A program made the translations under genes and the position numbers. From contig NC_087063.1 of assembly GCF_963678635.1 (NCBI RefSeq), forward strand, positions 53,709,074 to 53,773,073: 64,000 nucleotides of DNA, in the 5' to 3' direction. The notes under the pieces were generated by a model. The model ran no database searches and was not told the DNA's origin. It saw nothing but the letters and a program-made list of their open reading frames with translations. The DNA is from Symsagittifera roscoffensis. Its lineage: Eukaryota; Xenacoelomorpha; Acoela; Convolutidae. Numbering within the stretch: position 1 is the stretch's first letter; every line of letters starts with the position of its first letter. Of the stretch, positions 41,200 through 54,803 are shown piece by piece.

Positions 41200-44100
41200 A
41201 AAAGAAAGATCGAAAAAAAGATAGAAAAAAAGATCGAAGCCGAAGGATAAAAAGAGAGAAAAAAGAAGAATCGAAAAAAAGATCGAAAACGAAGGATCTC
41301 TTTTTTTCGATCGAAAGAAGGATCGAAAAAGAAAGATAGAAAAAGAAAGGTAGAAAAAAGGTAGAAGGAGGTAGAAAAAAAAGGTTAAAAAAATTCGAAA
41401 AACAGGTAGAAAAAGAAGGATAGAAAAGAAAGGTAGAAAAAGAAAGGTAAAAGAGAAAAGTAGAAAAAGTAAGGTAGAAAAAGAAAGATAGAATAAGACA
41501 GTTAGAATAAGAAAAATGGAATAAGAAAGATAGAAAAAGAAACATAAAAAAAAAGATTTTAAAAAATTATACAAAAAAAAAGATGAGAAAAGAATTTGGA
41601 AAAAATATATTTAGAAAAAATTAGAAAAAGAAAGGTAGAAAAATATAGGTAGAAGAAGGTAGAAAAAGAAAGATGGAAAAAAAGTCGAAAAACAGGTAGA
41701 AAAAGAAAGGTAGAAAAAGAAAGGTAGCAGAGAAAAGTAGAAAAAGAAAGGTAGAAAAAGAAAGGTAGAATAAGAAAGATAGAATAAGAAAAATGGAATA
41801 AGAAAGATAGAAAAAGAAAGATAGAAAAAAAAAGAAAAAAAGATAAAGAAAATTTTTTTTAAAAAAAGATGAAAAAAGAATAAAGAAAATATATATATAA
41901 AAAAAGAGAAAAAGATGGAAAAAGAAAGATCGAAAAAAAAGATTAAAAAAGATAGAAAAAAAGATCGAAGCCGAAGGATAAAAAGAGAGAAAAAAGAAGA
42001 ATCGAAAATAAGATCGAAAACGAAGGCTCTCTTTTTTTCGATCGAAAGAAGGATCGAAAAAGAAAGATAGAAAAAGAAAGGTAGAAAGAAAAGTAGAAGG
42101 AGGTAGAAAAAAAGGTGAAAAAAAATCGAAAAACAGGTAGAAAAAGAAGGATAGAAAAGAAAGGTAGAAAAAGAAAGGTAAAAGAGAAAAGTAGAAAAAG
42201 TAAGGTAGAAAAAGAAAGATAGAATAAGACAGATAGAATAAGAAAAATGGAATAAGAAAGATAGAAAAAGAAACATGAAAAAAAGATTTTAAAAAATTAT
42301 ACAAAAAAAAAGATGAGAAAAGAATTTGGAAAAAATATATATAGAAAAAAATAGAAAAAGAAAGGTAGAAAAATAAAGGTAGAAGAAGGTAGAAAAAGAA
42401 AGGTGGAAATAAGTCGAAAAACAGGTAGAAAAATAAAGATAGAAAAAGAAAGGTAGCAGAGAAAAGTAGAAAAAGAAAGGTAGAAAAAGAAAGGTAGAAT
42501 AAGAAAGATAGAATAAGAAAAATGGAATAAGAAAGATAGAAAAAGAAAGATAGAAAAAAAATGAAAAAAGATAAAGAAAATTTTTTTTAAAAAAGATGAA
42601 AAAAGAATAATGAAAATATATATATAAAAAAAGGGAAAAGATAGAAAAAGAAAGATCGAAAAAAAGGTTAAAAAAATAGAAAAAAAGATCGAAGCCGAAG
42701 GACAAAAAGAGAGAAAAAAGAAGAATCGAAAAAACGATCGAAAACGAAGGATCTCTTTTTTTCGATCGAAAGAAGGATCGAAAAAAAAAGATAGCAAAAG
42801 AAAGGTAGAAAAAAAAGAAGAAGGAGGTAGAAAAAAAAGGTGAAAAAAATTCGAAAAACAGGTTGAAAAAGAAGGATAGAAAAGAAAGGTAGAAAAAAAA
42901 AGAAAAAAGAGAAAAGTAGAAAAAGTAAGGTAGAAAAAGAAAGATAGAATAAGACAGATAGAATAAGAAAAATGGAATAAGAAAGATAGAAAAAGAAACA
43001 TGAAAAAAAGATTTAAAAAAATTATACAAAAAAAAGATGAGAAAAGAATTTGGAAAAAATATATATAGAAAAAAATAGAAAAAGAAAGGTAGAAAAATAA
43101 AGGTAGAAGAAGGTAGAAAAAGAAAGGTGGAAATAAGTCGAAAAACAGGTAGAAAAATAAAGATAGAAAAGACAGGTAGAAAAAGAAAGGTAGCAGAGAA
43201 AAGTAGAAAAAGAAAGGTAGAAAAAGAAAGGTAGAATAAGAAAGATAGAATAAGAAAAATGGAATAAGAAAGATAGAAAAAGAAAGATAGAAAAAAAAAA
43301 TGAAAAAAGATAAAGAAAAATTTTTTTTAAAAAAGATGAAAAAAGAATAATGAAAATATATATATATAAAAAAAGAAAAAGATAGAAAAAGAAAGATCGA
43401 AAAAAAGGTTAAAAAAAATAGAAAAAAAGATCGAAGCCGAAGGACAAAAAGAGAGAAAAAAGAAGAATCGAAAAAACGATCGAAAACGAAGGATCTCTTT
43501 TTTTCGATCGAAAGAAGGATCGAAAAAAAAGATAGAAAAAGAAAGGTAGAAAAAAAAGTAGAAGGAGGTAGAAAAAAAAGGTGAAAAAAATTCGAAAAAC
43601 AGGTAGAAAAAGAAGGATAGAAAAGAAAGGTAGAAAAAGAAAGGTAAAAGAGAAAAGTAGAAAAAGTAAGGTAGAAAAAGAAAGATAGAATAAGACAGAT
43701 AGAATAAGAAAAATGGAATAAGAAAGATAGAAAAAGAAACATGAAAAAAAGATTTTAAAAAATTATACAAAAAAAAAAGATGAGAAAAGAATTTGGAAAA
43801 AATATATATAGAAAAAAATAGAAAAAGAAAGGTAGAAAAATAAAGGTAGAAGAAGGTAGAAAAAGAAAGGTGGAAATAAGTCGAAAAACAGGTAGAAAAA
43901 TAAAGATAGAAAAAGAAAGGTAGCAGAGAAAAGTAGAAAAAGAAAGGTAGAAAAAGAAAGGTAGAATAAGAAAGATAGAATAAGAAAAATGGAATAAGAA
44001 AGATAGAAAAAGAAAGATAGAAAAAAAATGAAAAAAGATAAAGAAAATTTTTTTTAAAAAAGATGAAAAAAGAATAATGAAAATATATATATAAAAAAAG

Positions 44101-47100
44101 AGAAAAAGATAGAAAAAGAAAGATCGAAAAAAAGGTTAAAAAAATAGAAAAAAAGATCGAAGCCGAAGGACAAAAAGAGAGAAAAAAGAAGAATCGAAAA
44201 AACGATCGAAAACGAAGGATCTCTTTTTTTCGATCGAAAGAAGGATCGAAAAAAAAAGATAGCAAAAGAAAGGTAGAAAAAAAAGTAGAAGGAGGTAGAA
44301 AAAAAAGGTGAAAAAAATTCGAAAAACAGGTTGAAAAAGAAGGATAGAAAAGAAAGGTAGAAAAAAAAAAGAAAAAAGAGAAAAGTAGAAAAAGTAAGGT
44401 AGAAAAAGAAAGATAGAATAAGACAGATAGAATAAGAAAAATGGAATAAGAAAGATAGAAAAAGAAACATGAAAAAAAGATTTAAAAAAATTATACAAAA
44501 AAAAGATGAGAAAAGAATTTGGAAAAAATATATATAGAAAAAAATAGAAAAAGAAAGGTAGAAAAATAAAGGTAGAAGAAGGTAGAAAAAGAAAGGTGGA
44601 AATAAGTCGAAAAACAGGTAGAAAAATAAAGATAGAAAAGACAGGTAGAAAAAGAAAGGTAGCAGAGAAAAGTAGAAAAAGAAAGGTAGAAAAAGAAAGG
44701 TAGAATAAGAAAGATAGAATAAGAAAAATGGAATAAGAAAGATAGAAAAAGAAAGATAGAAAAAAAAAATGAAAAAAGATAAAGAAAAATTTTTTTTAAA
44801 AAAGATGAAAAAAGAATAATGAAAATATATATATAAAAAAAAAGAAAAAGATAGAAAAAGAAAGATCGAAAAAAAGGTTAAAAAAAATAGAAAAAAAGAT
44901 CGAAGCCGAAGGACAAAAAGAGAGAAAAAAGAAGAATCGAAAAAACGATCGAAAACGAAGGATCTCTTTTTTTCGATCGAAAGAAGGATCGAAAAAAAAG
45001 ATAGAAAAAGAAAGGTAGAAAAAAAAGTAGAAGGAGGTAGAAAAAAAAGGTGAAAAAAATTCGAAAAACAGGTAGAAAAAGAAGGATAGAAAAGAAAGGT
45101 AGAAAAAGAAAGGTAAAAGAGAAAAGTAGAAAAAGTAAGGTAGAAAAAGAAAGATAGAATAAGACAGATAGAATAAGAAAAATGGAATAAGAAAGATAGA
45201 AAAAGAAACATGAAAAAAAGATTTAAAAAAATTATACAAAAAAAAGAATTTGGAAAAAATATATATAGAAAAAAATAGAAAAAGAAAGGTAGAAAAATAA
45301 AGGTAGAAGAAGGTAGAAAAAGAAAGGTGGAAAAAAAGTCGAAAAACAGGTAGAAAAATAAAGATAGAAAAGAAAGGTAGAAAAAGAAAGGTAGCAGAGA
45401 AAAGTAGAAAAAGAAAGGTAGAAAAAGAAAGGTAGAATAAGAAAGATAGAATAAGAAAAATGGAATAAGAAAGATAGAAAAAGAAAGATAGAAAAAAAAT
45501 GAAAAAAAGATAAAGAATTTTTTTTTTTTAAATATGAAAAAAGATTAAAGAAAATATATATATAAAAAAAAGAGAAAAAGATAGAAAAAGAAAGATCGAA
45601 AAAAAAGATTAAAAAAGATAGAAAAAAAGATCGAAGCCGAAGGATAAAAAGAGAGAAAAAAGAAGAATCGAAAAAAAGATCGAAAACGAAGGATCTCTTT
45701 TTTTCGATCGAAAGAAGGATCGAAAAAGAAAGATAGAAAAAGAAAGGTAGAAAAAAGGTAGAAGGAGGTAGAAAAAAAAGGTTAAAAAAATTCGAAAAAC
45801 AGGTAGAAAAAGAAGGATAGAAAAGAAAGGTAGAAAAAGAAAGGTAAAAGAGAAAAGTAGAAAAAGTAAGGTAGAAAAAGAAAGATAGAATAAGACAGTT
45901 AGAATAAGAAAAATGGAATAAGAAAGATAGAAAAAGAAACATAAAAAAAAAGATTTTAAAAAATTATACAAAAAAAAAGATGAGAAAAGAATTTGGAAAA
46001 AATATATTTAGAAAAAATTAGAAAAAGAAAGGTAGAAAAATATAGGTAGAAGAAGGTAGAAAAAGAAAGATGGAAAAAAAGTCGAAAAACAGGTAGAAAA
46101 AGAAAGGTAGAAAAAGAAAGGTAGCAGAGAAAAGTAGAAAAAGAAAGGTAGAAAAAGAAAGGTAGAATAAGAAAGATAGAATAAGAAAAATGGAATAAGA
46201 AAGATAGAAAAAGAAAGATAGAAAAAAAAAGAAAAAAAGATAAAGAAAATTTTTTTTAAAAAAAGATGAAAAAAGAATAAAGAAAATATATATATAAAAA
46301 AAGAGAAAAAGATGGAAAAAGAAAGATCGAAAAAAAAGATTAAAAAAGATAGAAAAAAAGATCGAAGCCGAAGGATAAAAAGAGAGAAAAAAGAAGAATC
46401 GAAAATAAGATCGAAAACGAAGGCTCTCTTTTTTTCGATCGAAAGAAGGATCGAAAAAGAAAGATAGAAAAAGAAAGGTAGAAAGAAAAGTAGAAGGAGG
46501 TAGAAAAAAAGGTGAAAAAAAATCGAAAAACAGGTAGAAAAAGAAGGATAGAAAAGAAAGGTAGAAAAAGAAAGGTAAAAGAGAAAAGTAGAAAAAGTAA
46601 GGTAGAAAAAGAAAGATAGAATAAGACAGATAGAATAAGAAAAATGGAATAAGAAAGATAGAAAAAGAAACATGAAAAAAAGATTTTAAAAAATTATACA
46701 AAAAAAAAGATGAGAAAAGAATTTGGAAAAAATATATATAGAAAAAAATAGAAAAAGAAAGGTAGAAAAATAAAGGTAGAAGAAGGTAGAAAAAGAAAGG
46801 TGGAAATAAGTCGAAAAACAGGTAGAAAAATAAAGATAGAAAAGACAGGTAGAAAAAGAAAGGTAGCAGAGAAAAGTAGAAAAAGAAAGGTAGAAAAAGA
46901 AAGGTAGAATAAGAAAGATAGAATAAGAAAAATGGAATAAGAAAGATAGAAAAAGAAAGATAGAAAAAAAATGAAAAAAGATAAAGAAAATTTTTTTTAA
47001 AAAAGATGAAAAAAGAATAATGAAAATATATATATAAAAAAAGAGAAAAAGATAGAAAAAGAAAGATCGAAAAAAAGGTTAAAAAAATAGAAAAAAAGAT

Positions 47101-48900
47101 CGAAGCCGAAGGACAAAAAGAGAGAAAAAAGAAGAATCGAAAAAACGATCGAAAACGAAGGATCTCTTTTTTTCGATCGAAAGAAGGATCGAAAAAAAAA
47201 GATAGCAAAAGAAAGGTAGAAAAAAAAGTAGAAGGAGGTAGAAAAAAAAGGTGAAAAAAATTCGAAAAACAGGTTGAAAAAGAAGGATAGAAAAGAAAGG
47301 TAGAAAAAAAAAGAAAAAAGAGAAAAGTAGAAAAAGTAAGGTAGAAAAAGAAAGATAGAATAAGACAGATAGAATAAGAAAAATGGAATAAGAAAGATAG
47401 AAAAAGAAACATGAAAAAAAGATTTAAAAAAATTATACAAAAAAAAGATGAGAAAAGAATTTGGAAAAAATATATATAGAAAAAAATAGAAAAAGAAAGG
47501 TAGAAAAATAAAGGTAGAAGAAGGTAGAAAAAGAAAGGTGGAAATAAGTCGAAAAACAGGTAGAAAAATAAAGATAGAAAAGACAGGTAGAAAAAGAAAG
47601 GTAGCAGAGAAAAGTAGAAAAAGAAAGGTAGAAAAAGAAAGGTAGAATAAGAAAGATAGAATAAGAAAAATGGAATAAGAAAGATAGAAAAAGAAAGATA
47701 GAAAAAAAAAATGAAAAAAGATAAAGAAAAATTTTTTTTAAAAAAGATGAAAAAAGAATAATGAAAATATATATATATAAAAAAAGAAAAAGATAGAAAA
47801 AGAAAGATCGAAAAAAAGGTTAAAAAAAATAGAAAAAAAGATCGAAGCCGAAGGACAAAAAGAGAGAAAAAAGAAGAATCGAAAAAACGATCGAAAACGA
47901 AGGATCTCTTTTTTTCGATCGAAAGAAGGATCGAAAAAAAAGATAGAAAAAGAAAGGTAGAAAAAAAAGTAGAAGGAGGTAGAAAAAAAAGGTGAAAAAA
48001 ATTCGAAAAACAGGTAGAAAAAGAAGGATAGAAAAGAAAGGTAGAAAAAGAAAGGTAAAAGAGAAAAGTAGAAAAAGTAAGGTAGAAAAAGAAAGATAGA
48101 ATAAGACAGATAGAATAAGAAAAATGGAATAAGAAAGATAGAAAAAGAAACATGAAAAAAAGATTTAAAAAAATTATACAAAAAAAAGAATTTGGAAAAA
48201 ATATATATAGAAAAAAATAGAAAAAGAAAGGTAGAAAAATAAAGGTAGAAGAAGGTAGAAAAAGAAAGGTGGAAAAAAGTCGAAAAACAGGTAGAAAAAT
48301 AAAGATAGAAAAGAAAGGTAGAAAAAGAAAGGTAGCAGAGAAAAGTAGAAAAAGAAAGGTAGAAAAAGAAAGGTAGAATAAGAAAGATAGAATAAGAAAA
48401 ATGGAATAAGAAAGATAGAAAAAGAAAGATAGAAAAAAAATGAAAAAAAGATAAAGAATTTTTTTTTTTTAAATATGAAAAAAGATTAAAGAAAATATAT
48501 ATATAAAAAAAAGAGAAAAAGATAGAAAAAGAAAGATCGAAAAAAAAGATTAAAAAAGATAGAAAAAAAGATCGAAGCCGAAGGATAAAAAGAGAGAAAA
48601 AAGAAGAATCGAAAAAAAGATCGAAAACGAAGGATCTCTTTTTTTCGATTGAAAGAAGGATCGAAAAAGAAAGATAGAAAAAGAAAGGTAGAAAAAAAAG
48701 GTAGAAGGAGGTAGAAAAAAAGGTGAAAAAAATTCGAAAAACAGGTAGAAAAAGAAGGATAGAAAAGAAAGGTAGAAAAAGAAAGGTAAAAGAGAAAAGT
48801 AGAAAAAGTAAGGTAGAAAAAGAACGATAGAATAAGAAAAATGGAATAAGAAAGATAGAAAAAGAAACATGAAAAAAAGATTTAAAAAAATTATACAAAA
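41200..48900. repeat. ~734-bp higher-order repeat, about 10-11 copies, itself duplicated at ~4.4 kb
   Basis: The marker gaagccgaagga occurs near 41236, 41966, 42690, 43434, 44160, 44900, 45632, 46365, 47102, 47847 and 48580, 724-745 bp apart. Diagnostic variants repeat six units apart: ggctctctttttttcgatcg at 42030 and 46422, gttagaataag at 41500 and 45898, and gacaggtag at 43168 and 47580. That shows a second-order duplication of about 4.4 kb. Confidence 0.9.
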
Positions 48901-51900
48901 AAAAGATGAGAAAAGAATTTTGAAAAAATTTATATAGAAAAAAATAGAAAAAGAAAGGTAGAAAAATAAAGGTAGAAGAAGGTAGAAAAAGAAAGGTGGA
49001 AAAAAAGTCGAAAAACAGGTAGAAACAGAAAGATAGAAAAGAAAGGTAGCAGAGAAAAGTAGAAAAAGAAAGGTAGAAAAAGAAAAGTAGAATAAGAAAG
49101 ATAGAATAAGAAAAATGGAATAAGAAAGATAGAAAAAGAAAGATAGAAAAAAAAAGATGAAAAAAAGATAAAGAAAAAAATTATAGAAAAAAAAGATGAG
49201 AAAAGAATTTGGAAAAATAATATAGAAAAAAAAAACAGAAAAAGAAAGGTAGAAAAATAAAGGTAGAAGAAGGTAGAAAAAGAAAGGTGGAAAAAGAAAG
49301 ATAGAATAAGAAAGATAGAATAAGAAAAATGGAATAAGAAAGATAGAAAAAGAAATATAGAAAAAGAAAGATGAAAAAAAAGTATAGAAAAAAAAGATGA
49401 GAAAAGAATTTGGAAAAAATATATTAAAAAAAAATAGAAAAAGAAAGATAGAAAAAGAATGATCGAAATAAAAAGATTGAAAAAAGATAGAAAAAAGATT
49501 GCAGCAGAAAAATCGAAAAGAAAAAGGATCGAAAAAAAAATCGAAAAAAAGATCGAAATAGAAGGATCGAAAAAAAGATCGAAAACGAAGGATCTCTTTT
49601 TTCGATCGAAAGAAGGATCGAAAAAGAAAGATAGAAAAAGAAAGGTAGAAAAAAAAGGTAGAAGAAGGTAGAAAAAAAGGTAGAAAAAGAAAGGTAGAAG
49701 AGAAAAGTAGAAAAAGTAAGGTAGAAAAAGAAAGATAGAATAAGACAGATAGGATAAGAAAAATGGAATAAGAAAAATTTTATACATTATACAAAAAAAA
49801 GATGAGAAAAGAATTTGGAAAAAATATATATAGAAAAAATAGAAAAAGAAAGGTAGAAAAATAAAGGTAGAAGGTAGAAAAAGAAAGGTGGAAAAAAAGT
49901 CGAAAAACAGGTAGAAAAAAGAAAGATAGAAAAGAAAGGTAGCAGAGAAAAGTAAAAAAAGTAGTAGAAATGGAATAAGAAAGATAGAAAAAGAAAGATA
50001 GAAAAAAAGATGAAAAAAAGATAAAGAAAAAAGTATAGAAAAAAAAAGATGAGAAAAGAATTTGGAAAAATAATATAGAAAAAAAAACAGAAAAAGAAAG
50101 GTAGAAAAATAAAGGTAGAAGAAGGTAGAAAAAGAAAGGTGGAAAAAGAAAGATAGAATAAGAAAGATAGAATAAGAAAAATGGAATAAGAAAGATAGAA
50201 AAAGAAAGATGAAAAAAAAATTATAGAAAAAAAAGATGAGAAAAGAATCTGGAAAAAATATATTACAAAAAAAAATAGAAAAAGAAAGATAGAAAAAGAA
50301 TGATCAAAATAAAAAGATTGAAAAAAGATCGAAAAAAAGATTGCAGCAGAAAAATCGAAAAGAAAAAGGATCGAAAAAAAAATCGAAAAAAAGATCGAAA
50401 TGGAAGGATCGAAAAAAAGATCGAAAACGAAGGATCTCTTTTTCCAATCGAAAGAAGGATCGAAAAAGAAAGATAGAAAAAGAAAGGTAGAAAAAAAGGT
50501 AGAAGAAGGTAGAAAAAGAAAGGTAGAAGAGAAAAGTAGAAAAAGTAAGGTAGAAAAAGAAAGATAGAATAAGACAGATAGAATAAGAAAAATGGAATAA
50601 GAAAGATAGAAAAAAAAGATGAAAAAAGATAAAGAAAAAAATTATAGAAAAAAAAAGATGAGAAAAGAATTTGGAAAAATAATATAGAAAAAAAAACAGA
50701 AAAAGAAAGGTAGAAAAATAAAGGTAGAAGAAGGTAGAAAAAGAAAGGTGGAAAAAGAAAGATAGAAAAAGAAAGATAGAATAAGAAAAATGGAATAAGA
50801 AAGATAGAAAAAGAAAGATAGAAAAAGAAAGATGAAAAAAAAATTATAGAAAAAAAAGATGAGAAAAGAATTTGGAAAAAATATATTAAAAAAAATAGAA
50901 AAAGAAAGATAGAAAAAGAATGATCGAAATAAAAAGATTGAAAAAAGATCGAAATAGAAGGATCGAAAAAAAGATCGAAAACGAAGGATCTCTTTTTTCG
51001 ATCGAAAGAAGGATCGAAAAAGAAAGATAGAAAAAGAAAGGTAGAAAAAAAAGGTAGAAGAAGGTAGAAAAAAAAGGTAGAAAAAGAAAGGTAGAAGAGA
51101 AAAGTAGAAAAAGGAAGGTAGAAAAAGAAAGATAGAATAAGACAGATAGAATAAGAAAAATGGAATAAGAAAGATAGAAAAAAAAGATAAAAAAAAGATA
51201 AAGAAAAAAATTTTGAAAAAAAAGATGTGAAAAGAATTTGGAAAAAATATATAGAAAAAAATAGAAAAAGAAAGGTAGAAAAATAAAGGTAGAAGAAGGT
51301 AGAAAAAGAAAGGTGGAAAAAAGTCGAAAAACAGGTAGAAAAAGAAAGATAGAAAGGAAGGTAGAAAAAGAAAGGTAGAAGAAAAAAGTAGAAAAAGAAA
51401 GGTACAAAAAGAAAGGTAGAATAAGAAGATAGAATAAGAAAAATGGAATAAGAAAGATAGAAAAAGAAAGATGAAAAAAAGATAAAGAAAAAAATTTTAG
51501 AAAAAAAAGACGAGAAAAGAATTTGAAAAAAATATATAGAAAACAAATAGAAAAAGAAAGATAGAAAAAGAACTATCGAAACAAAAAGATTGAAAAAAGA
51601 TAGAAAAAAAAAGATTGCAGCAGAAAAATCGAAAAGAAAAAGGGTCGAAAAAAAAATCGAAACAGAAGGATCGAAAAAAAAGATAGAAAAAAATGTTAAA
51701 TGTTCCATCTTTTTTTCGATCGAAAGAAGTATTGAAAAAACAGACAGAAAAAGGCTAAAGATCGAAAAAGAAACATGAAAGAAAAAAACATATGAAGTAA
51801 AAAATAGAAAAAAAAGATGAAGAAAAAAGAAAAAAAAATAGAAAAAGAAAGATAGAAAAACAATGATCAAAATAAAAAGATGGAAAAAAGATAGAAAAAA

Positions 51901-54732
51901 AACCGAAATAGAAGGATCGAAAAAAAAAGAAGGAAAGAAAACATAGAAAAAGAAAGATAGAAAACGAAAGATAGAAAAAGAAAGATGGAAAAAAAGAGAT
52001 AGAAAACAATTATAGAAAACGAAAGATAAAAAATATATAGAAAGAGAAAGGAAGAAAAAGAAAGAGAAAAAGAAGAATCGAAAAAAAGATCGAAAACGAA
52101 GGATCTCTTTTTTTCGATCGAAAGAAGGATCGAAAAAGAAAAGTGAAAAAAAAGTCGAAAAACAGGTAGAAGAAGAAAGATAGAAAAGAATGGTAGAAAA
52201 AGAAAGGTAGAAGAGAAAAGTAGAAAAAGTAAGGTAGAAAAAGAAAGATGAAAAAAAAGATAAAGAAAAAAATTATAGAAAAAAAAAGATGAGAAAAGAA
52301 TTTGGAAAAAATATATAGAAAAAAAAGAAAAAGAAAGATACAAAAAAAAAAGATCGAAATAAAAAAATTGAAAAAAGATAGAAAAAAAAGATTGCAGCAG
52401 AAAGATCGAAAGAAAGAAAAAGGATCGAAAAAAAAATCGAAAAAAAGATTGAAACAGAAGGATCGAAAAAAAAGATAGAAAAAAATGTTCTATCTTTTTT
52501 TTTTCGATCGAGAGAAGTGTTGAAAAAACAGACAGAAAAATAGGCTAAAGATCGAAAAAGAAACATGAAAGAAAAAAAATATGAAGTAAAGAAAATAGAA
52601 AAAAAAGATAAAAAAGAATCGAAACAGAAGGATCGAAAAAAAGAAGGAAAGAAAAGATAGAAAAAGAAAGATAGAAAACGAAAGATAGAAAAAGAAAGAT
52701 GCAAAAAAAGATATAGAAAATAATTATAGAAGAAGGGTAAAAAAATATATAGAAAGAGAAAGAAAGAAAAAGAAAGATAGAAATAGAAAGATAAAGAAAA
52801 TTTTTTTTTTAAAAAGATGAAAAAAGAATAAAGAAAAAATATATATAAAAAAGAGAAAAAGATAGAAAGATCGAAAAAAAAGATAAAAAAAGATGGAAAA
52901 AAAGCCGAAGGATAAAAAAAGAGAAAAAGAAGAATCGAAAAAAAGATCGAAAAAGAAGGATCAGGAAAAAAAGATTAAAAAAATGATCTTTCTTTTTTTC
53001 GATCGAAAGAAGGATCGAAAAAGAAAGATAGAAAAAGAAAGACGAAAGAAAGAAAAAAGATGAAGAAAAAAATATATGGAAAAAAATCGAAAAAGAAAGA
53101 TAGAAAAAGAATGATAGAAAAAAAAAGATGAAAAAAAGATGAAGAAAAAAATTATAGAAAAAAAAAGATGAGAAAAGAATTTGGAAAAATAATATAGGAA
53201 AAAAAAACAGAAAAAGAAAGGTAGAAAAATAAAGGTAGAAGAAGGTAGAAAAAGAAAGGTGGAAAAAGAAAGATAGAATAAGAAAGATAGAATAAGAAAA
53301 ATGGAATAAGAAAGATAGAAAAAGAAAGATAGAAAAAGAAAGATAAAAAAAAATTATAGAAAAAAAAAGATGAGAAAAGAATTTGGAAAAAATATATTAA
53401 AAAAAATAGAAAAAGACAGATAGAAAAACAATGATCGAAATAAAAAGATTGAAAAAAGATAGAAAAAAAGATTGCAGCAGAAAAATCGAAAAGAAAAAGG
53501 ATCGAAAAAAAAATCGAAAAAAAGATCGAAACAGAAGGATCGAAAAAAAGATCGAAAACGAAGGATCTCTTTTTTCGATCGAAAGAAGGATCGAAAAAGA
53601 AAGATAGAAAAAAAAGGTAGAAGAAGGTAGAAAAAAAGGTGAAAAAAAGTCGAAAAACAGGTAGAAAAAGAAAGATAGAAAAGAAAGGTAGAAAAAGAAA
53701 GGTAGAAGAAAAAAGTAGAAAAAGAAAGGTACAAAAAGAAAGATAGAATAAGACAGATAGAATAAGAAAATGGGAATAAGAAAGATAGAAAAAAAAGATA
53801 AAAAAAAAGAAATAGAAAAAATTATAGAAAAAAATGATGTGAAAAGAATTTGGAAAAAATATATAGAAAAAAATAGAAAAAGAAAGGTAGAAAAATAAAG
53901 GTAGAAGAAGGAAGAAAAAGAAAGGTGGAAAAAAGTCGAAAAACAGGTAGAAAAAGAAAGATAGAAAAGAAAGGTAGAAAAAGAAAGGTAGAAGAAAAAG
54001 AAAGGTACAAAAAGAAAGGTAGAATAAGAAGATAGAATAAGAAAAATGGAATAAGAAAGATAGAAAAAGAAATATGAAAAAAAGATTAGAAAAAAATTTT
54101 AGAAAAAAAAGACGAGAAAAGAATTTGGAAAAAATATATAGAAAACAAATAGAAAAAGAAAGATAGAAAAAGAATGATCGAAACAAAAAGATTGAAAACA
54201 GATAGAACAAAAAAGATTGCAGCAGAAAAATCGAAAAGAAAAAGGATCGAAAAAAAATCGAAACAGAAGGATCGAAAAAAAAAGATAGAAAAAAATGTTA
54301 AATGTTCCATCTTTTTTTCGATCGAAGGAAGTATTGAAAAAACAGACAGAAAAAAGGCTAAAGATCGAAAAAGAAACATGAAAGAAAAAAATATGAAGTA
54401 AAAAATAGAAAAAAAAGATGAAGAAAAAAGAAAAAAAATAGAAAAAGAAAGATAGAAAAACAATGATCAAAATAAAAAGATGGAAAAAAGATAGGAAAAA
54501 AAATCGAAATAGAAGGATCGAAAAAAAAGAAGGAAAGAAAACAGAAAAAGAAAGATAGAAAACGAAAGATAGAAAAAGAAAGATGGAAAAAAAGAGATAG
54601 AAAACAATTATAGAAAACGAAAGATAAAAAATATATAGAAAGAGAAAGGAAGAAAAAGAAAGATAGAAATAGAAAGATGAATAAAAAAGATGAAAATTTT
54701 TTTTTAAAAAAAGATGAAAAAAGAATAAAGAA

Positions 54733-54740
<8 letters not shown>

Positions 54741-54797
<57 letters not shown>
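54741..54797. repeat. (AT)28 microsatellite
   Basis: 57 bp of uninterrupted AT dinucleotide, inside the GA array at the place where other units have a short atatatat stretch. It is a local expansion. Confidence 0.97.
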
Positions 54798-54803
<6 letters not shown>
